A DNA stretch of 64,000 nucleotides from Pseudomonas psychrophila HA-4. GTDB taxonomy: Bacteria; Pseudomonadota; Gammaproteobacteria; Pseudomonadales; Pseudomonadaceae. This document shows positions 7,983 through 15,459 of the stretch, piece by piece. The notes beneath the pieces were generated by a model. It was given only the letters and a program-made list of their open reading frames with translations, had not been told where the DNA came from and did no database searches. The first letter of the stretch is position 1. Each line of letters opens with the position of its first letter. Position numbers and translations under genes: made by a program. The stretch is from positions 62,001 through 126,000 of the forward strand of contig NZ_ALJC01000006.1 in the NCBI RefSeq assembly GCF_000282975.1. Direction: 5' to 3'.

Positions 7983-9535
7983 TACCAAATGCCTTTCTTG
8001 GAGCGCCAACCAGCACCCGTCTGGATCTCTCGATCACTGTCGGCAGCAGGCTGGACACGGTGATATTCGAATATTTCGGTTTCTTGCCGAGAGGCGTAGT
8101 CGGCAAGCACTGCGGCAATACCGGCGTCACCGTGACGCTTGGGGCCGGACTTCTCGCCTTTTTCATTGGTGCGCTTTTCAGGGATGCGGGCCACACCCTT
8201 GACCATACGGAAGGCGCGCACGTCGCTGACCACGTCCTTGTCAGCCGGGATGTCGTAAAAGGTGTCGTCTTCAAGTGCGGCCTTGAACGGCGGCATGTTG
8301 TCGCGATACCAGCCCTCGCTGAGCATCACCCGTTCTACACGGTTGAAGCCAAACTCGATGGCAGTGTCTTCAGACAGCTGCGAGCCATTGCCCCTGGCAT
8401 CGTCAGCGCCTTTAAGAAAGTTTGGCAAGCGACGGAGGATGTAGAACTTGATCTGGCTCTGCTGTTTAAAGGGAACGTTACGCAGCTCGACCACAAAGGG
8501 CGTGCGTTTGCGTAGGTTCTGCTCTTTGACCAAAGGCCATATCACAGACAAGTCGCCGCTACGCCCAAAGTCCATGCCGTAATAGCTTTGAACATCCAAG
8601 GGGATTGCAGTCAGCAACGGCTTGAGATGTTCCTCGCACCATTCAAGCGACTCGGCCAAGCGCATGTGTTCGGGCAATGTCTCGTAGCCTTGCGGGTAGG
8701 CCAGGCGCAGTACCGGCACGTCGCGGTTACTGCGCTGCTCGACCAATGCCAGGCTCAAGAAGGCACCACCGCCTTGGGACGGCACGCAGTCGAGTTCTTC
8801 CTCGGCAGCATCGCCATAGAAGTCGTAAACATCCTGAACCCAGGCCGCCTCTTCTTCAGGCTTGTACTCAATGCCCTTGCGCAGACAAACCCTGTTGTAA
8901 AGACCATCAGACACCGCCTCACGAAAGGGGCAGCGAAACAGTGCGCCCTTGCGCTTACCTGCGCGAATATCGTTGATCAGTTCGTTGAAGGCGTTTTCAG
9001 TACCGTCGTGCGTGCTGATGACATGCACTTCACCGCCCCAGATCAGCAACGCCAAGGCAGCTTTGAGCAACTCGGCCAAGTCCTGGTGGAATGCGGCCTC
9101 GTCGATCACGACCACACCTTGACGACCACGCAGGTTGGAGGGGCGACTGGTCAGCGCGACTATTCGATGCCCACTGGGGAACACTATGGTGTAGGTCTTG
9201 ATGTGCTTTTCGGGATCACTGTCCGGCCAGATACCTTCTTCTATTTCCCCGGCGGCATAGTTGAAAGCCCGCGCCCACATTGCGCAGGCCTGGATGTACT
9301 CGACCGTCATGTCCTGGTTGTAGCCGAGGTAATAGACGGTCTGTCCACCGGCTGGTTTTTCAGCGGCGGCGACCAGGACATTATCCGCAGCCTCTGCCCA
9401 GGTGAGACCAATCCGGCGTGACTTCTCACCAACCTTGAGAGGGGCTCGAATACCGATCCACTCTTTCTGATAGTCGAGCAATACCGCTGGCGCTACCTGG
9501 TTGGCAGTACTGTCTAGAACAGTGGGTACGCTCAT
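7982..9535 (-). CDS. Terminase large subunit, Mu gp28 family
   Basis: The motor and nuclease that packages DNA into the prohead. The N-terminal ATPase region has the gp28-type EKSRRIGLTWAEAA stretch (about 37-50) and a Walker B with catalytic acid VVVIDEAAF (Asp145-Glu146), followed by a coupling motif VISTHDG. The C-terminal nuclease half starts around YYGMDFGRSGDL with the expected metal-binding Asp. At 517 residues it is full length for the family. Its start overlaps the stop of the 49-codon gene upstream (ATGA). Confidence 0.93.
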   Translation of the reverse strand: MSVPTVLDSTANQVAPAVLLDYQKEWIGIRAPLKVGEKSRRIGLTWAEAADNVLVAAAEKPAGGQTVYYLGYNQDMTVEYIQACAMWARAFNYAAGEIEEGIWPDSDPEKHIKTYTIVFPSGHRIVALTSRPSNLRGRQGVVVIDEAAFHQDLAELLKAALALLIWGGEVHVISTHDGTENAFNELINDIRAGKRKGALFRCPFREAVSDGLYNRVCLRKGIEYKPEEEAAWVQDVYDFYGDAAEEELDCVPSQGGGAFLSLALVEQRSNRDVPVLRLAYPQGYETLPEHMRLAESLEWCEEHLKPLLTAIPLDVQSYYGMDFGRSGDLSVIWPLVKEQNLRKRTPFVVELRNVPFKQQSQIKFYILRRLPNFLKGADDARGNGSQLSEDTAIEFGFNRVERVMLSEGWYRDNMPPFKAALEDDTFYDIPADKDVVSDVRAFRMVKGVARIPEKRTNEKGEKSGPKRHGDAGIAAVLADYASRQETEIFEYHRVQPAADSDREIQTGAGWRSKKGIW

Positions 9536-9681
9536 GCTTTCTTCCTTCGCCCTAGATACCAGGCGAGGGTTAAAAATATCGCAACATTGATGTCACATGA
9601 GAGAAGTTGGGCTGCATTGCTTTCATTTGCACCAAGAGCAGTCAAACCTGCACACATTGCAAAAGACATGAAGTAATTCAT
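9532..9681 (-). CDS. Small membrane protein, 49 residues, wedged between terminase subunits
   Basis: An uninterrupted 49-codon frame that links its neighbours precisely: its ATG (9681) overlaps the stop of the small terminase gene and its stop overlaps the ATG of the large terminase, both as ATGA. The product starts MNYFMSFAMCAGLTALG and ends with one likely membrane segment, INVAIFLTLAWYLG, followed by a basic RRKKA tail, so Lys/Arg would stay in the cytoplasm. No family is recognised. The double coupling argues that it is real; a lysis or assembly role is only a guess. Confidence 0.7.
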   Translation of the reverse strand: MNYFMSFAMCAGLTALGANESNAAQLLSCDINVAIFLTLAWYLGRRKKA

Positions 9682-10190
9682 GAGGCCATCCCCAGAATTT
9701 CGCGACGGATCTCATCAACCGTCGCTTGGTTCAGGCCGCCTTTCTTGGCGATTTTCTCGACACGCGATGCGGCTGCTTCAGCTTTTTCACGATATTCGGT
9801 TTGCCATTTCTTTTGGGCAATAGAGGCTTTACCCAACTCTGCTACCGCTTTCGCTACTTTTGGTAGGTCGAACGATTTACCGTCGGCCATCAGGATCTTG
9901 AATAGATGTTCTTGAACCAAGCGCATCAAGGCTTCGTTGACGGCACCTTCCTCATCCGGCGCCGCAGCCACTACGGCGCGAGCCTGTTCACTCGCCATCT
10001 TGAGCGCTGACAGTTTGGACTCAAAGTCCTGGCCATAACGATGCAGTGCTGACTTGCTGATTGAAAAGCCTTGGGCTGAAAGCTCAGCCGCTAAGGTTTC
10101 ATATTCACTAAAACCGTTTTCAGCTAGGGCTTTGTCAAGCCAAGCCTTAACTGGCTTAGGTAGGCCGGCAACTTTGCTACGTGGCGGCAT
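9678..10190 (-). CDS. Terminase small subunit, DUF3486 / Mu gp27 family
   Basis: A 170-residue DNA-recognition subunit of the packaging machine. The N-terminus has the family's helix-turn-helix region (LPKPVKAWLDKALAENGFSEYETLAAELSAQGFSISKSALHRYGQ, roughly 10-54); the rest is a long alpha-helical oligomerisation region. It overlaps the 49-residue gene downstream by four bases and starts 6 bases after the gene upstream. Confidence 0.88.
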   Translation of the reverse strand: MPPRSKVAGLPKPVKAWLDKALAENGFSEYETLAAELSAQGFSISKSALHRYGQDFESKLSALKMASEQARAVVAAAPDEEGAVNEALMRLVQEHLFKILMADGKSFDLPKVAKAVAELGKASIAQKKWQTEYREKAEAAASRVEKIAKKGGLNQATVDEIRREILGMAS

Positions 10191-10196
10191 AGTCGA

Positions 10197-10505
10197 TCAC
10201 CAGTACTTTTCAGGACGGGCAATACCTGGATTGCAATCAATGGTGTACTCGGCGATATCAACGCCATAGTGCGTTAACCCGCAAATCCAGACACCGACTG
10301 GTTGCTTCTTCAAAGTTACCAAGCTGCGATCAGCCAAGTAGTCCAGCTCACGACGCAGCTCCATTGAAGTAGCGTCCGGGAAAATGCCTTGAATGGTCGA
10401 GAGAACTACCGCTTCATGAGGATCGACCGGGCGCGAAGTATTAAGGGTCAGCAAAATGTACCAGCGCAAGGACTCCCGGCGCACTTTGGCAGGATCAATG
10501 TTCAT
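10197..10505 (-). CDS. Mu gp26-position phage protein (VpaChn25_0724-like), winged-helix-like
   Basis: A 102-residue protein similar to the small phage proteins annotated VpaChn25_0724 in Mu-like phages, with the C-terminal hallmark DIAEYTIDCNPGIARPEKYW. Residues 10-75 read like a winged helix: WYILLTLNTSRP, VVLSTIQGIFPDATSMELRRELDYLADRSLVTL. It occupies the place of Mu gp26. A packaging-associated or DNA-binding role is inferred only. Confidence 0.65.
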   Translation of the reverse strand: MNIDPAKVRRESLRWYILLTLNTSRPVDPHEAVVLSTIQGIFPDATSMELRRELDYLADRSLVTLKKQPVGVWICGLTHYGVDIAEYTIDCNPGIARPEKYW

Positions 10506-10834
10506 GAGCGTGCTCCTTTAAGTTGAACGTTTTCTAACTTGAGAGCCAAAGCATCGAGCTTCGCCTCGATCACAGTTTGGTTTCGGACGTAGTCTTCGCG
10601 TCGCACATAATGCAAAGGCATATCTGCACGCAGCCGCTCGAAGCTAAGTTCCAAGTTGCGCAAGCGTTCACCGTCTTTGGCGACAGCGTTGAAGCGGTCA
10701 TCCATGACTGCAAAACGCTGATCTAACCGACGTTCAGTCTGAAGCAGTAACAGCTTCACCAGCCCTGCAAAACCACTGAGCACGCCGACAGCGATACCGA
10801 TTAGCTGGTACAGCGGCATTTCAATCATCGACAT
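10502..10834 (-). CDS. DUF2730 family protein (Mu gp25-like)
   Basis: A 110-residue protein with one N-terminal membrane segment (LIGIAVGVLSGFAGLVKLLLL, about 11-31) followed by a coiled coil to the end (RRLDQRFAVMDDRF to AKLDALALKLENVQL). This is the layout of DUF2730/gp25 proteins, whose role is unknown. It overlaps both neighbours, by 4 and 10 bases. Confidence 0.8.
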   Translation of the reverse strand: MSMIEMPLYQLIGIAVGVLSGFAGLVKLLLLQTERRLDQRFAVMDDRFNAVAKDGERLRNLELSFERLRADMPLHYVRREDYVRNQTVIEAKLDALALKLENVQLKGARS

Positions 10835-11052
10835 CGCTTACTCCGTTTCTCGCGGCGTGTTTGGCATTGAGTGCAATGCTGCACACCTGGTATTGCTAAT
10901 CGCCGTTTTTCAGGTATCGGTGACTGGCAATCCTCGACCACACAAAACTCTGCCGAGGGTCCAGTCAGAACTTCCCGTTGTGCCAAATGTGTCGCTAAAG
11001 CGCTCTCGTTGTGGATGGCTTCAAGCTTGCTGGCAAAATCACTTGCTTCCAT
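10825..11052 (-). CDS. TraR/DksA family zinc-finger protein
   Basis: A 75-residue protein with a C4 zinc finger built from Cys37, Cys42 (CVVEDC) and Cys60, Cys63 (CTQC), joined by the IPEKRRLAIPG segment typical of TraR/DksA fingers. Phage members of this family may bind RNA polymerase through its secondary channel, though several Mu-like versions are too short to reach the active site. The 5' end overlaps the end of the Rz-like gene by 14 bases. Confidence 0.85.
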   Translation of the reverse strand: MEASDFASKLEAIHNESALATHLAQREVLTGPSAEFCVVEDCQSPIPEKRRLAIPGVQHCTQCQTRREKRSKRCR

Positions 11053-11683
11053 TAAGTGTCCAGTCGATCAGGCGGTTGAGTTGGGATCTGCAAGAGCCAT
11101 GCAGTTCGCCATTGTGTATCTGATTGGTAAGTACAAGAGACTGGGTGACGCCTGAGTCGAGGCTGTCAGCGGCTCCGGGTTCATTGGGCGACGTAGTAGT
11201 TCTGCCGGTGGCTGAACCGTTGGATTGGGCAGGCATTGAGGTGTCGATGCCGTTGGCGGTGTTCCACACGCGGACAAAACCAACAGTGAACACACCAGAA
11301 GGCAATGGCTCAGGCAGCGAGTCGAGGGTGCGGCGATATAGAGTCGTGACACGGGTAACTTCTCGAGAGAGGGTGTCTGTGGTTTTACGCAAGGCTTCTT
11401 TTGCATCAGCCAACTGGGATGCCAACTGATTGCCTCTGGCTTGTTCATTACGCAACAGAGTATTTGCTTGAATGGCGGCAGCCGTTTGTGCATCCGCCGC
11501 ATCCATTTTTTCAACGGCATGTTTTTCACGAAGCTCAGCAATGGCCTTGTCGCCCGTTTTTTTGGCAGAGGCATAGCCCGCGTCGTATCTGCTCTGACCG
11601 AAGTCATCGAGCGCTACCAGCACACCACCCAAAATTACGAGCATGACTATGGCTGGTAGGGTTTTGATTAGAAGGTCTTTCAT
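11039..11683 (-). CDS. Inner-membrane spanin, Rz-like
   Basis: A 214-residue protein with an N-terminal membrane anchor (ALPAIVMLVILGGVLVALDDF-like stretch, about 9-28) and a periplasmic coiled coil (about 45-115), the layout of an i-spanin that joins Rz1 across the periplasm to fuse the membranes at lysis. A lipoprotein frame nested inside it strengthens the call. The long Ser/Thr/Pro-rich C-terminus is the part that overlaps Rz1. Start overlaps the transglycosylase stop (ATGA). Confidence 0.82.
   Translation of the reverse strand: MKDLLIKTLPAIVMLVILGGVLVALDDFGQSRYDAGYASAKKTGDKAIAELREKHAVEKMDAADAQTAAAIQANTLLRNEQARGNQLASQLADAKEALRKTTDTLSREVTRVTTLYRRTLDSLPEPLPSGVFTVGFVRVWNTANGIDTSMPAQSNGSATGRTTTSPNEPGAADSLDSGVTQSLVLTNQIHNGELHGSCRSQLNRLIDWTLNGSK
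11068..11352 (-). CDS. Outer-membrane spanin lipoprotein, Rz1-like, nested in Rz
   Basis: A frame wholly inside the Rz gene, read in another frame, gives a lipoprotein with signal CLSHCLLVCSLLVLSACG. The lipobox LSAC would leave Cys29 as the first mature residue, and the mature part is proline rich (about 65 residues). The GTG at 11,352 with a GAGAAG site a few bases upstream is the best start; a distant ATG would give an implausibly long leader. Nested Rz/Rz1 pairs are classic in tailed phages. Confidence 0.72.
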   Translation of the reverse strand: MSRLYIAAPSTRCLSHCLLVCSLLVLSACGTPPTASTPQCLPNPTVQPPAELLRRPMNPEPLTASTQASPSLLYLPIRYTMANCMALADPNSTA

Positions 11684-12309
11684 AGGCAGATACCTTTGCC
11701 CCAGCCCGCGTTTTCATAGAGCGGCTCCCAGCGCATAAGGATCAAGCGCGGATAGTCACGGTTCTCTTTGAAATTGGCAGCCGAGCGGCCAGCGTTGAAC
11801 CGCTCGACAGACTCAAACCAAGTCAGCGGATCGGCACCCTTAGCCGATGCCAACTTACGGTCACGAATCACCCAGCCCAAACCGCCGTTGTAGGCCGAAA
11901 GCATCATGGCTGCTCGGTCACAGGGTGTATGTGCCTGGACGCGGCTTGCCAGCCAACGGTCATAGCTGACCAGGGCTTGCATAGACCATGCGGGGTTAAA
12001 GGGCTCAACCTTGCCAAGGGCTTTAGGAAACAACTCGGCGAGCCAATTCGCGGTCGAGGGCATCACTTGGCCCAAGCCTTGCGCGCCAACAGGTGACTTG
12101 GCATCAAACTTCCAGCGGCTTTCCTGATGAATCTGCGCCGCAAAAGTTGCCACGGGCGCATCCAGTCCCCACTCAGCTTGAGCTATGCGGGTCAGGTCGC
12201 GGCGGTAACGATCTGCATCAGCTGGAATTTCTGCATGCGCCTGTGCTGCCACTGCAAGGCCGATAATTGAGGCCATGCTGACGGCCCCTATAAGAAGAAT
12301 TCTGCGCAT
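11680..12309 (-). CDS. Lytic transglycosylase endolysin (SLT domain), secreted
   Basis: A 209-residue murein-cleaving enzyme. A signal peptide (about 1-27, ending AAQAHAEI) is followed by the soluble lytic transglycosylase fold: IHQESRW with catalytic Glu63, SPVGAQGLGQVMPSTA, and AYNGGLGWVIRD. In the lysis cassette it cuts peptidoglycan after export or release. ATG at 12,309 lies 2 bases past the holin stop and gives a proper signal peptide; a longer reading would overlap the holin. Confidence 0.9.
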   Translation of the reverse strand: MRRILLIGAVSMASIIGLAVAAQAHAEIPADADRYRRDLTRIAQAEWGLDAPVATFAAQIHQESRWKFDAKSPVGAQGLGQVMPSTANWLAELFPKALGKVEPFNPAWSMQALVSYDRWLASRVQAHTPCDRAAMMLSAYNGGLGWVIRDRKLASAKGADPLTWFESVERFNAGRSAANFKENRDYPRLILMRWEPLYENAGWGKGICL

Positions 12310-12311
12310 AC

Positions 12312-12605
12312 TCAGAGCCCCAGGGTCAGGCCAAGAACGCACGCAAGCACGACCAAGGCGCGACGAATGCCTGCCAGTGGCTGCGCTGTACGCATCACCC
12401 GGTTCGGTCGGGCATAGGGAAACAGTGCCCGATCAATCCAGTAACCGAGGACACCACCGAGCGTGACCAGACCGGCTTTGTAGAGCACCACCGGCAATTT
12501 GGTCGGCGCAACAACCGACAAGCCAATCAGAAGAATCAGCGTGATAACGGTCCAGTTGGTCATTCGTGGCGCGTGAGGTCTGCGTTTTAAAAAGTGAGGT
12601 CTCAT
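12312..12605 (-). CDS. Putative holin
   Basis: A 97-residue protein with two or three hydrophobic segments (VITLILLIGLSVVA, LPVVLYKAGLVTLGGVLGYWI, ALVVLACVLGLTLGL) and a basic N-terminus, immediately before the endolysin. That is the size and place of a Mu-like phage holin, which forms the lesion that triggers lysis. The start at 12,605 overlaps the upstream stop (ATGA); Met15 (12,563) is a second possible start and could give a shorter form. Confidence 0.7.
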   Translation of the reverse strand: MRPHFLKRRPHAPRMTNWTVITLILLIGLSVVAPTKLPVVLYKAGLVTLGGVLGYWIDRALFPYARPNRVMRTAQPLAGIRRALVVLACVLGLTLGL

Positions 12606-12943
12606 TGATGTGCTCGTGGCGAGTTGAGGGAACTGCGCAGTGCGCTTAGGTGTTGCGCCGCAACGACGGGATTACCTTGAATGTGTACCGGCTTGCGGTA
12701 TTCACCGATGGCGGGACCAGCAGGCGCAGCGGCAGGGCGGAATCGCTCTCGCTCCCGTACGTGCTTTTCAGCAAGCGCTTCACCCTGGAGAACATAAGAG
12801 CGCACCATTTCCACCCATTCGGACGGGACCTTTTCCCACAACGTTTTACGGGATAGATCATCCCCGGCAGCGAGAATCAGGCGCGCATGCTGACGCGGCC
12901 ACTTTGGCCGTGTGACTTTTTGGGGAGCGGGATCTGAGCGCAT
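12602..12943 (-). CDS. Phage protein of unknown function before the holin
   Basis: A 113-residue, basic, soluble protein (PQKVTRPKWPRQHARLILAAGDD, then a helical stretch around WVEMVRSYVLQGEALAEKHVRERERF). I do not recognise a domain. It is the first gene after the terminator at 13,022 and overlaps the holin by four bases, so it is probably the leading gene of the lysis/late transcript. Confidence 0.6.
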   Translation of the reverse strand: MRSDPAPQKVTRPKWPRQHARLILAAGDDLSRKTLWEKVPSEWVEMVRSYVLQGEALAEKHVRERERFRPAAAPAGPAIGEYRKPVHIQGNPVVAAQHLSALRSSLNSPRAHQ

Positions 12944-13021
12944 GGTGCGAACCTGCCGTTATGGGGTACGGAGGTAAGCTTCGCGTGAAGAGCTGGATGC
13001 TGGCGTTTCGTCGCCGCGCAA

Positions 13022-13046
13022 GAAAAACCCCGCTCGATGGCGGGGG
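13022..13046 (-). terminator. Rho-independent terminator between early/middle and late genes
   Basis: On the minus strand a 6-bp perfect stem (CCCCGC / GCGGGG, plus-strand 13,028-13,033 and 13,040-13,045) with a 6-base loop is followed by a T run (plus-strand A 13,023-13,027). It lies just after the secreted-protein gene at 13,054 and before the lysis genes, so it would end the middle transcript and separate it from the late one. Confidence 0.75.
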
Positions 13047-13053
13047 CACGTGG

Positions 13054-13587
13054 TCATAGCTGGCGTATTTTTTTTACAAAGGCAATGTCTTCCTCAGACT
13101 TTCCCTCCTTTCGTAACTCAGCTTCAACATCTGCATCTGAATGATAGCCTTCATCAGATGAGAGGCTTAGATCAGGACTACTAATTTCTGATGTGCACTG
13201 GACTGAGTCTTTCTCCCAATTCATTCGTGAGTAGTCAATTTCGTGCTTTGTGGGTTGCTTGTTCAGGCATGCACCACTGATAAATGCAACATCTGAGAGC
13301 ATCGACGCACATCCGGAATAGACGAATCGCGCCCTATAACTGAGGTGGTCTGTTGGCTGTGCGGTTCTTTGCGAGTTAATTGTTTTGATGATTTGGAGCA
13401 GATGAGGGGTGCTGCCAATTTTGCAGGCTTCGCTGCTCTCTTCCCACAAACGATTCGCTAGCTTCAGGTTGAATGACGCCTCAATAGCAGCCTGCTCAGG
13501 GCTGATTTTTAAAATGCCGTCAGCAAGGCATAGCCCGGATATTGACATCGACACAACCAGAATTAGAGAAGCATTTTTTCTTTTCAT
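13054..13587 (-). CDS. Secreted protein of unknown function, likely phage cargo (moron)
   Basis: A 177-residue protein with a clear signal peptide (KRKNASLILVVSMSISGLCLA, cleavage after residue 22) and four Cys in the mature part that could form two disulfides. No known domain is recognised. It lies after mor and directly before a terminator, has no counterpart in the Mu core order and uses more A/T-rich codons than its neighbours. These features suggest a lysogenic-conversion gene. ATG follows the mor stop with no gap (TGAATG). Confidence 0.7.
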   Translation of the reverse strand: MKRKNASLILVVSMSISGLCLADGILKISPEQAAIEASFNLKLANRLWEESSEACKIGSTPHLLQIIKTINSQRTAQPTDHLSYRARFVYSGCASMLSDVAFISGACLNKQPTKHEIDYSRMNWEKDSVQCTSEISSPDLSLSSDEGYHSDADVEAELRKEGKSEEDIAFVKKIRQL

Positions 13588-14025
13588 TCAATGCCTCGTC
13601 CCTTCATCAAAACCAAACAGGTCAGGTTCGCTCTTCCGATGAAGTACGCGTTGACGAGCAAGGATGTCATAGATGGTCTGGCTGATAAGGCGATACTTTC
13701 GAGCCAGGTCAATCGGGTGCATGTTGTTTTCTCGCCAGTCATGGAAGATCGCAGCATCACGCATGGCCCTTTTCAATGAGTCGCCTCGGGGTAGATAAAC
13801 GACACTCCCACCCAACGTATCGCAGATCGCAAAGACCACATGACGAGCTAGCTCAGATGGAGTCGCTCCGTCTTTTAACTCTGTCTTCAACTTAGCCTCG
13901 GCGATCTCGACCATTTCTTTCAGCGTACCCTCCCAGCGGGTGATCACAGCAGGATCTTGCATATGCGCCAGCACCTTGGCCGGATCGAGCTTATCGCTGT
14001 CGTCAGGGAAAAGTTGCTCACTCAT
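13588..14025 (-). CDS. mor: Mor-type transcription activator
   Basis: A 145-residue Mor/C family protein that activates middle or late phage promoters lacking a good -35. The N-terminal dimerisation region (LAHMQDPAVITRWEGTLKEMVEIAEAKL) and the C-terminal winged/HTH part (YLPRGDSLKRAMRDAAIFHDWRENNMHPIDLARKYRLISQTIYDILARQR) both match. Only one Mor-type gene is seen, so it may serve both the middle and late functions. It overlaps gemA by four bases. Confidence 0.9.
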   Translation of the reverse strand: MSEQLFPDDSDKLDPAKVLAHMQDPAVITRWEGTLKEMVEIAEAKLKTELKDGATPSELARHVVFAICDTLGGSVVYLPRGDSLKRAMRDAAIFHDWRENNMHPIDLARKYRLISQTIYDILARQRVLHRKSEPDLFGFDEGTRH

Positions 14026-14438
14026 GACTCTGGTCTCCCGTGGCGTCGCGCATCATAAGTCAGCGCGGCAACCATTTTTCGTAATTGGTCTGGGTCCAGC
14101 CATTCGACCCGTTCTACCTTGAACATACGATACGCCATGCCATCAGCATACGCCCAGGATCGTTTTGCCTCGGCAAGAAAAGCCTCAATTTTACCCACCA
14201 GTTTTGCACGATCTGGTGCAGCCACAGGAGCTTTACGACCATGTTTTTTGGATGGCCCCGAGGTCCAGCCCAAGCGGGCGAACTCGGCCAGGACAACACC
14301 AATCTGGCGGGGATTCAGATCTTTCGCCGAACGAACACCTGCCACACGGGCCAGTAAGGAGCGATACGTTTCATCGTCCAGGCCCAAATCTTTTTTAGCT
14401 ATGTGGATTTTGCTGAGTTGCAGATTTCGTGTGCTCAC
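14022..14438 (-). CDS. gemA: GemA-like protein (Mu gp16 family, DUF1018)
   Basis: A 138-residue protein of the gp16/GemA family, which in Mu changes host gene expression and DNA topology. Signatures: LSKIHIAKKDLGLDDETYRSLLARVAGVRSAKDLNPRQIGVVLAEFARLGW (7-57) and the C-terminal YRMFKVERVEWLDPDQLRKMVAAL. It lies directly upstream of mor, as in Mu, and overlaps both neighbours by four bases. Confidence 0.88.
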   Translation of the reverse strand: MSTRNLQLSKIHIAKKDLGLDDETYRSLLARVAGVRSAKDLNPRQIGVVLAEFARLGWTSGPSKKHGRKAPVAAPDRAKLVGKIEAFLAEAKRSWAYADGMAYRMFKVERVEWLDPDQLRKMVAALTYDARRHGRPES

Positions 14439-14713
14439 GGTCTTGCTCCATTCATAAGTGCCCTGAATGCAACTGGGTCGCTTCGGGACAGTCTCGCAGC
14501 GCCATGGATGACCATGGTGAGCGCGTGTTCTGTTTCGTCGAGTTCCCCGGCGATACGGATTTGTTCCAGCTCACTTTGGGTTCCACGGTAGAGTTCTATC
14601 TTGAGTTTTTTGGCACCCATAGCCACGCGCTTATCCTTCTCGCGCTTGCGCTGAGCGCGTTTTCGCTCGCGTGCCAGACGGGTCTTTCGTTGCTTAGGGG
14701 TTTCGTCTGTCAT
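14435..14713 (-). CDS. Small basic phage protein downstream of a hammerhead-like element
   Basis: A 92-residue protein whose first 35 residues are strongly basic (KQRKTRLARERKRAQRKREKDKR), followed by KLKIELYRGTQSELEQIRIAGELDETEHALTMVIHGAARL, a small fold of about 50 residues often seen in Pseudomonas transposable phages. A ribbon-helix-helix DNA-binding fold is possible but unproven. The ATG at 14,713 lies just after the ribozyme-like element; another in-frame ATG at 14,728 lies inside its CUGAUGAG core. Neither start has a strong ribosome site. Confidence 0.6.
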   Translation of the reverse strand: MTDETPKQRKTRLARERKRAQRKREKDKRVAMGAKKLKIELYRGTQSELEQIRIAGELDETEHALTMVIHGAARLSRSDPVAFRALMNGARP

Positions 14714-14718
14714 TGGTT

Positions 14719-14783
14719 GGCTGCTCATCAGTACCGGACAACCACGTCCGGCAGACAGCCCCGGCGTACCAGGGCGGTTTCGC
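14719..14783 (-). ncRNA. Type II hammerhead ribozyme-like RNA, copy 1
   Basis: Minus-strand RNA reads, in order: GC, GAAA, an imperfect 9-bp hairpin (stem III, loop UACG), the cleavage triplet GUC, a perfect 8-bp hairpin (stem I, UGCCGGAC / GUCCGGUA, loop GUGGUU), then CUGAUGA and GC. All conserved core bases of a hammerhead are present in the permutation in which stem II is open (type II). Predicted cleavage follows the C paired with base 14,754. Stem II has only two clear pairs. It fills the gap between the DUF2786 stop and the next gene. Confidence 0.8.
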
Positions 14784-15455
14784 TTAGTTGAGTGAGAGCT
14801 GATCCTGGCCGTTAACACCGTGATTCAGACGCACATCGCCCGCAGCGATAATTCCGTACAAGGCATCGGTCGTGGATCGCATTCCATTGCTCTTGTTAGC
14901 GTTTCGGTCTCGACAATCAAGCTTTTCCGTATCCGCGTGATTCTTCAGCATGTATGCCACCGTTGCCTGGGACGGTTCATCCTTTCCAGCAAAAGCCATG
15001 ACCTGCTTACGTACAGCCGACACCCAGGCCGAGCAGAACACATCGGCGCGCTTGGTCTTGGTTGCGGGCTTGCAGCGCTTCAACTGAGTGCTAATAAAGT
15101 CTCGGCGCGACTGGCGAACCTGACGGAGCAAAAGAGTCATGGTGTAGCTGGCCAGCTCCGCCAGTTCGCCGATGAAGCGCCACTCACCAATACCTGACAT
15201 GAAAAGAACTTTGCAGGCATAGGCTTGGCTCACGGCCCCCACAAGGTTGGCTTCCCACTGTGGCGGGGTGATCTTGGAGCCACTACGAGCCGCGCACTCG
15301 TACACGTCGGAAAGGTGAACATCAGATTCTTCCAAGCGGTACTTTTCCATCAGAGCACGGGCTTGGCGCATCGCGGCAGCGGCTTCGTGGGGGTTGTCGC
15401 TTGCTGCCAGGCGCAGCAGTTTCTTGATTTTTTCCAAAGCCTTGTTGTGGTTCAT
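14784..15455 (-). CDS. DUF2786 domain protein
   Basis: A 223-residue protein with the DUF2786 N-terminal signature KALEKIKKLLRLAASDNPHEAAAAMRQARALMEKYRLEESDV (5-46), then a second conserved region (WEANLVGAVSQAYACKVLFM, FIGELAELASYTMTLLLRQVRQSRRDFI). DUF2786 proteins are common in early regions of Mu-like phages; their function is unknown, with DNA metabolism often suspected. The stop codon is immediately followed by the ribozyme-like element, copy 1. Confidence 0.85.
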   Translation of the reverse strand: MNHNKALEKIKKLLRLAASDNPHEAAAAMRQARALMEKYRLEESDVHLSDVYECAARSGSKITPPQWEANLVGAVSQAYACKVLFMSGIGEWRFIGELAELASYTMTLLLRQVRQSRRDFISTQLKRCKPATKTKRADVFCSAWVSAVRKQVMAFAGKDEPSQATVAYMLKNHADTEKLDCRDRNANKSNGMRSTTDALYGIIAAGDVRLNHGVNGQDQLSLN

Positions 15456-15459
15456 GTCG

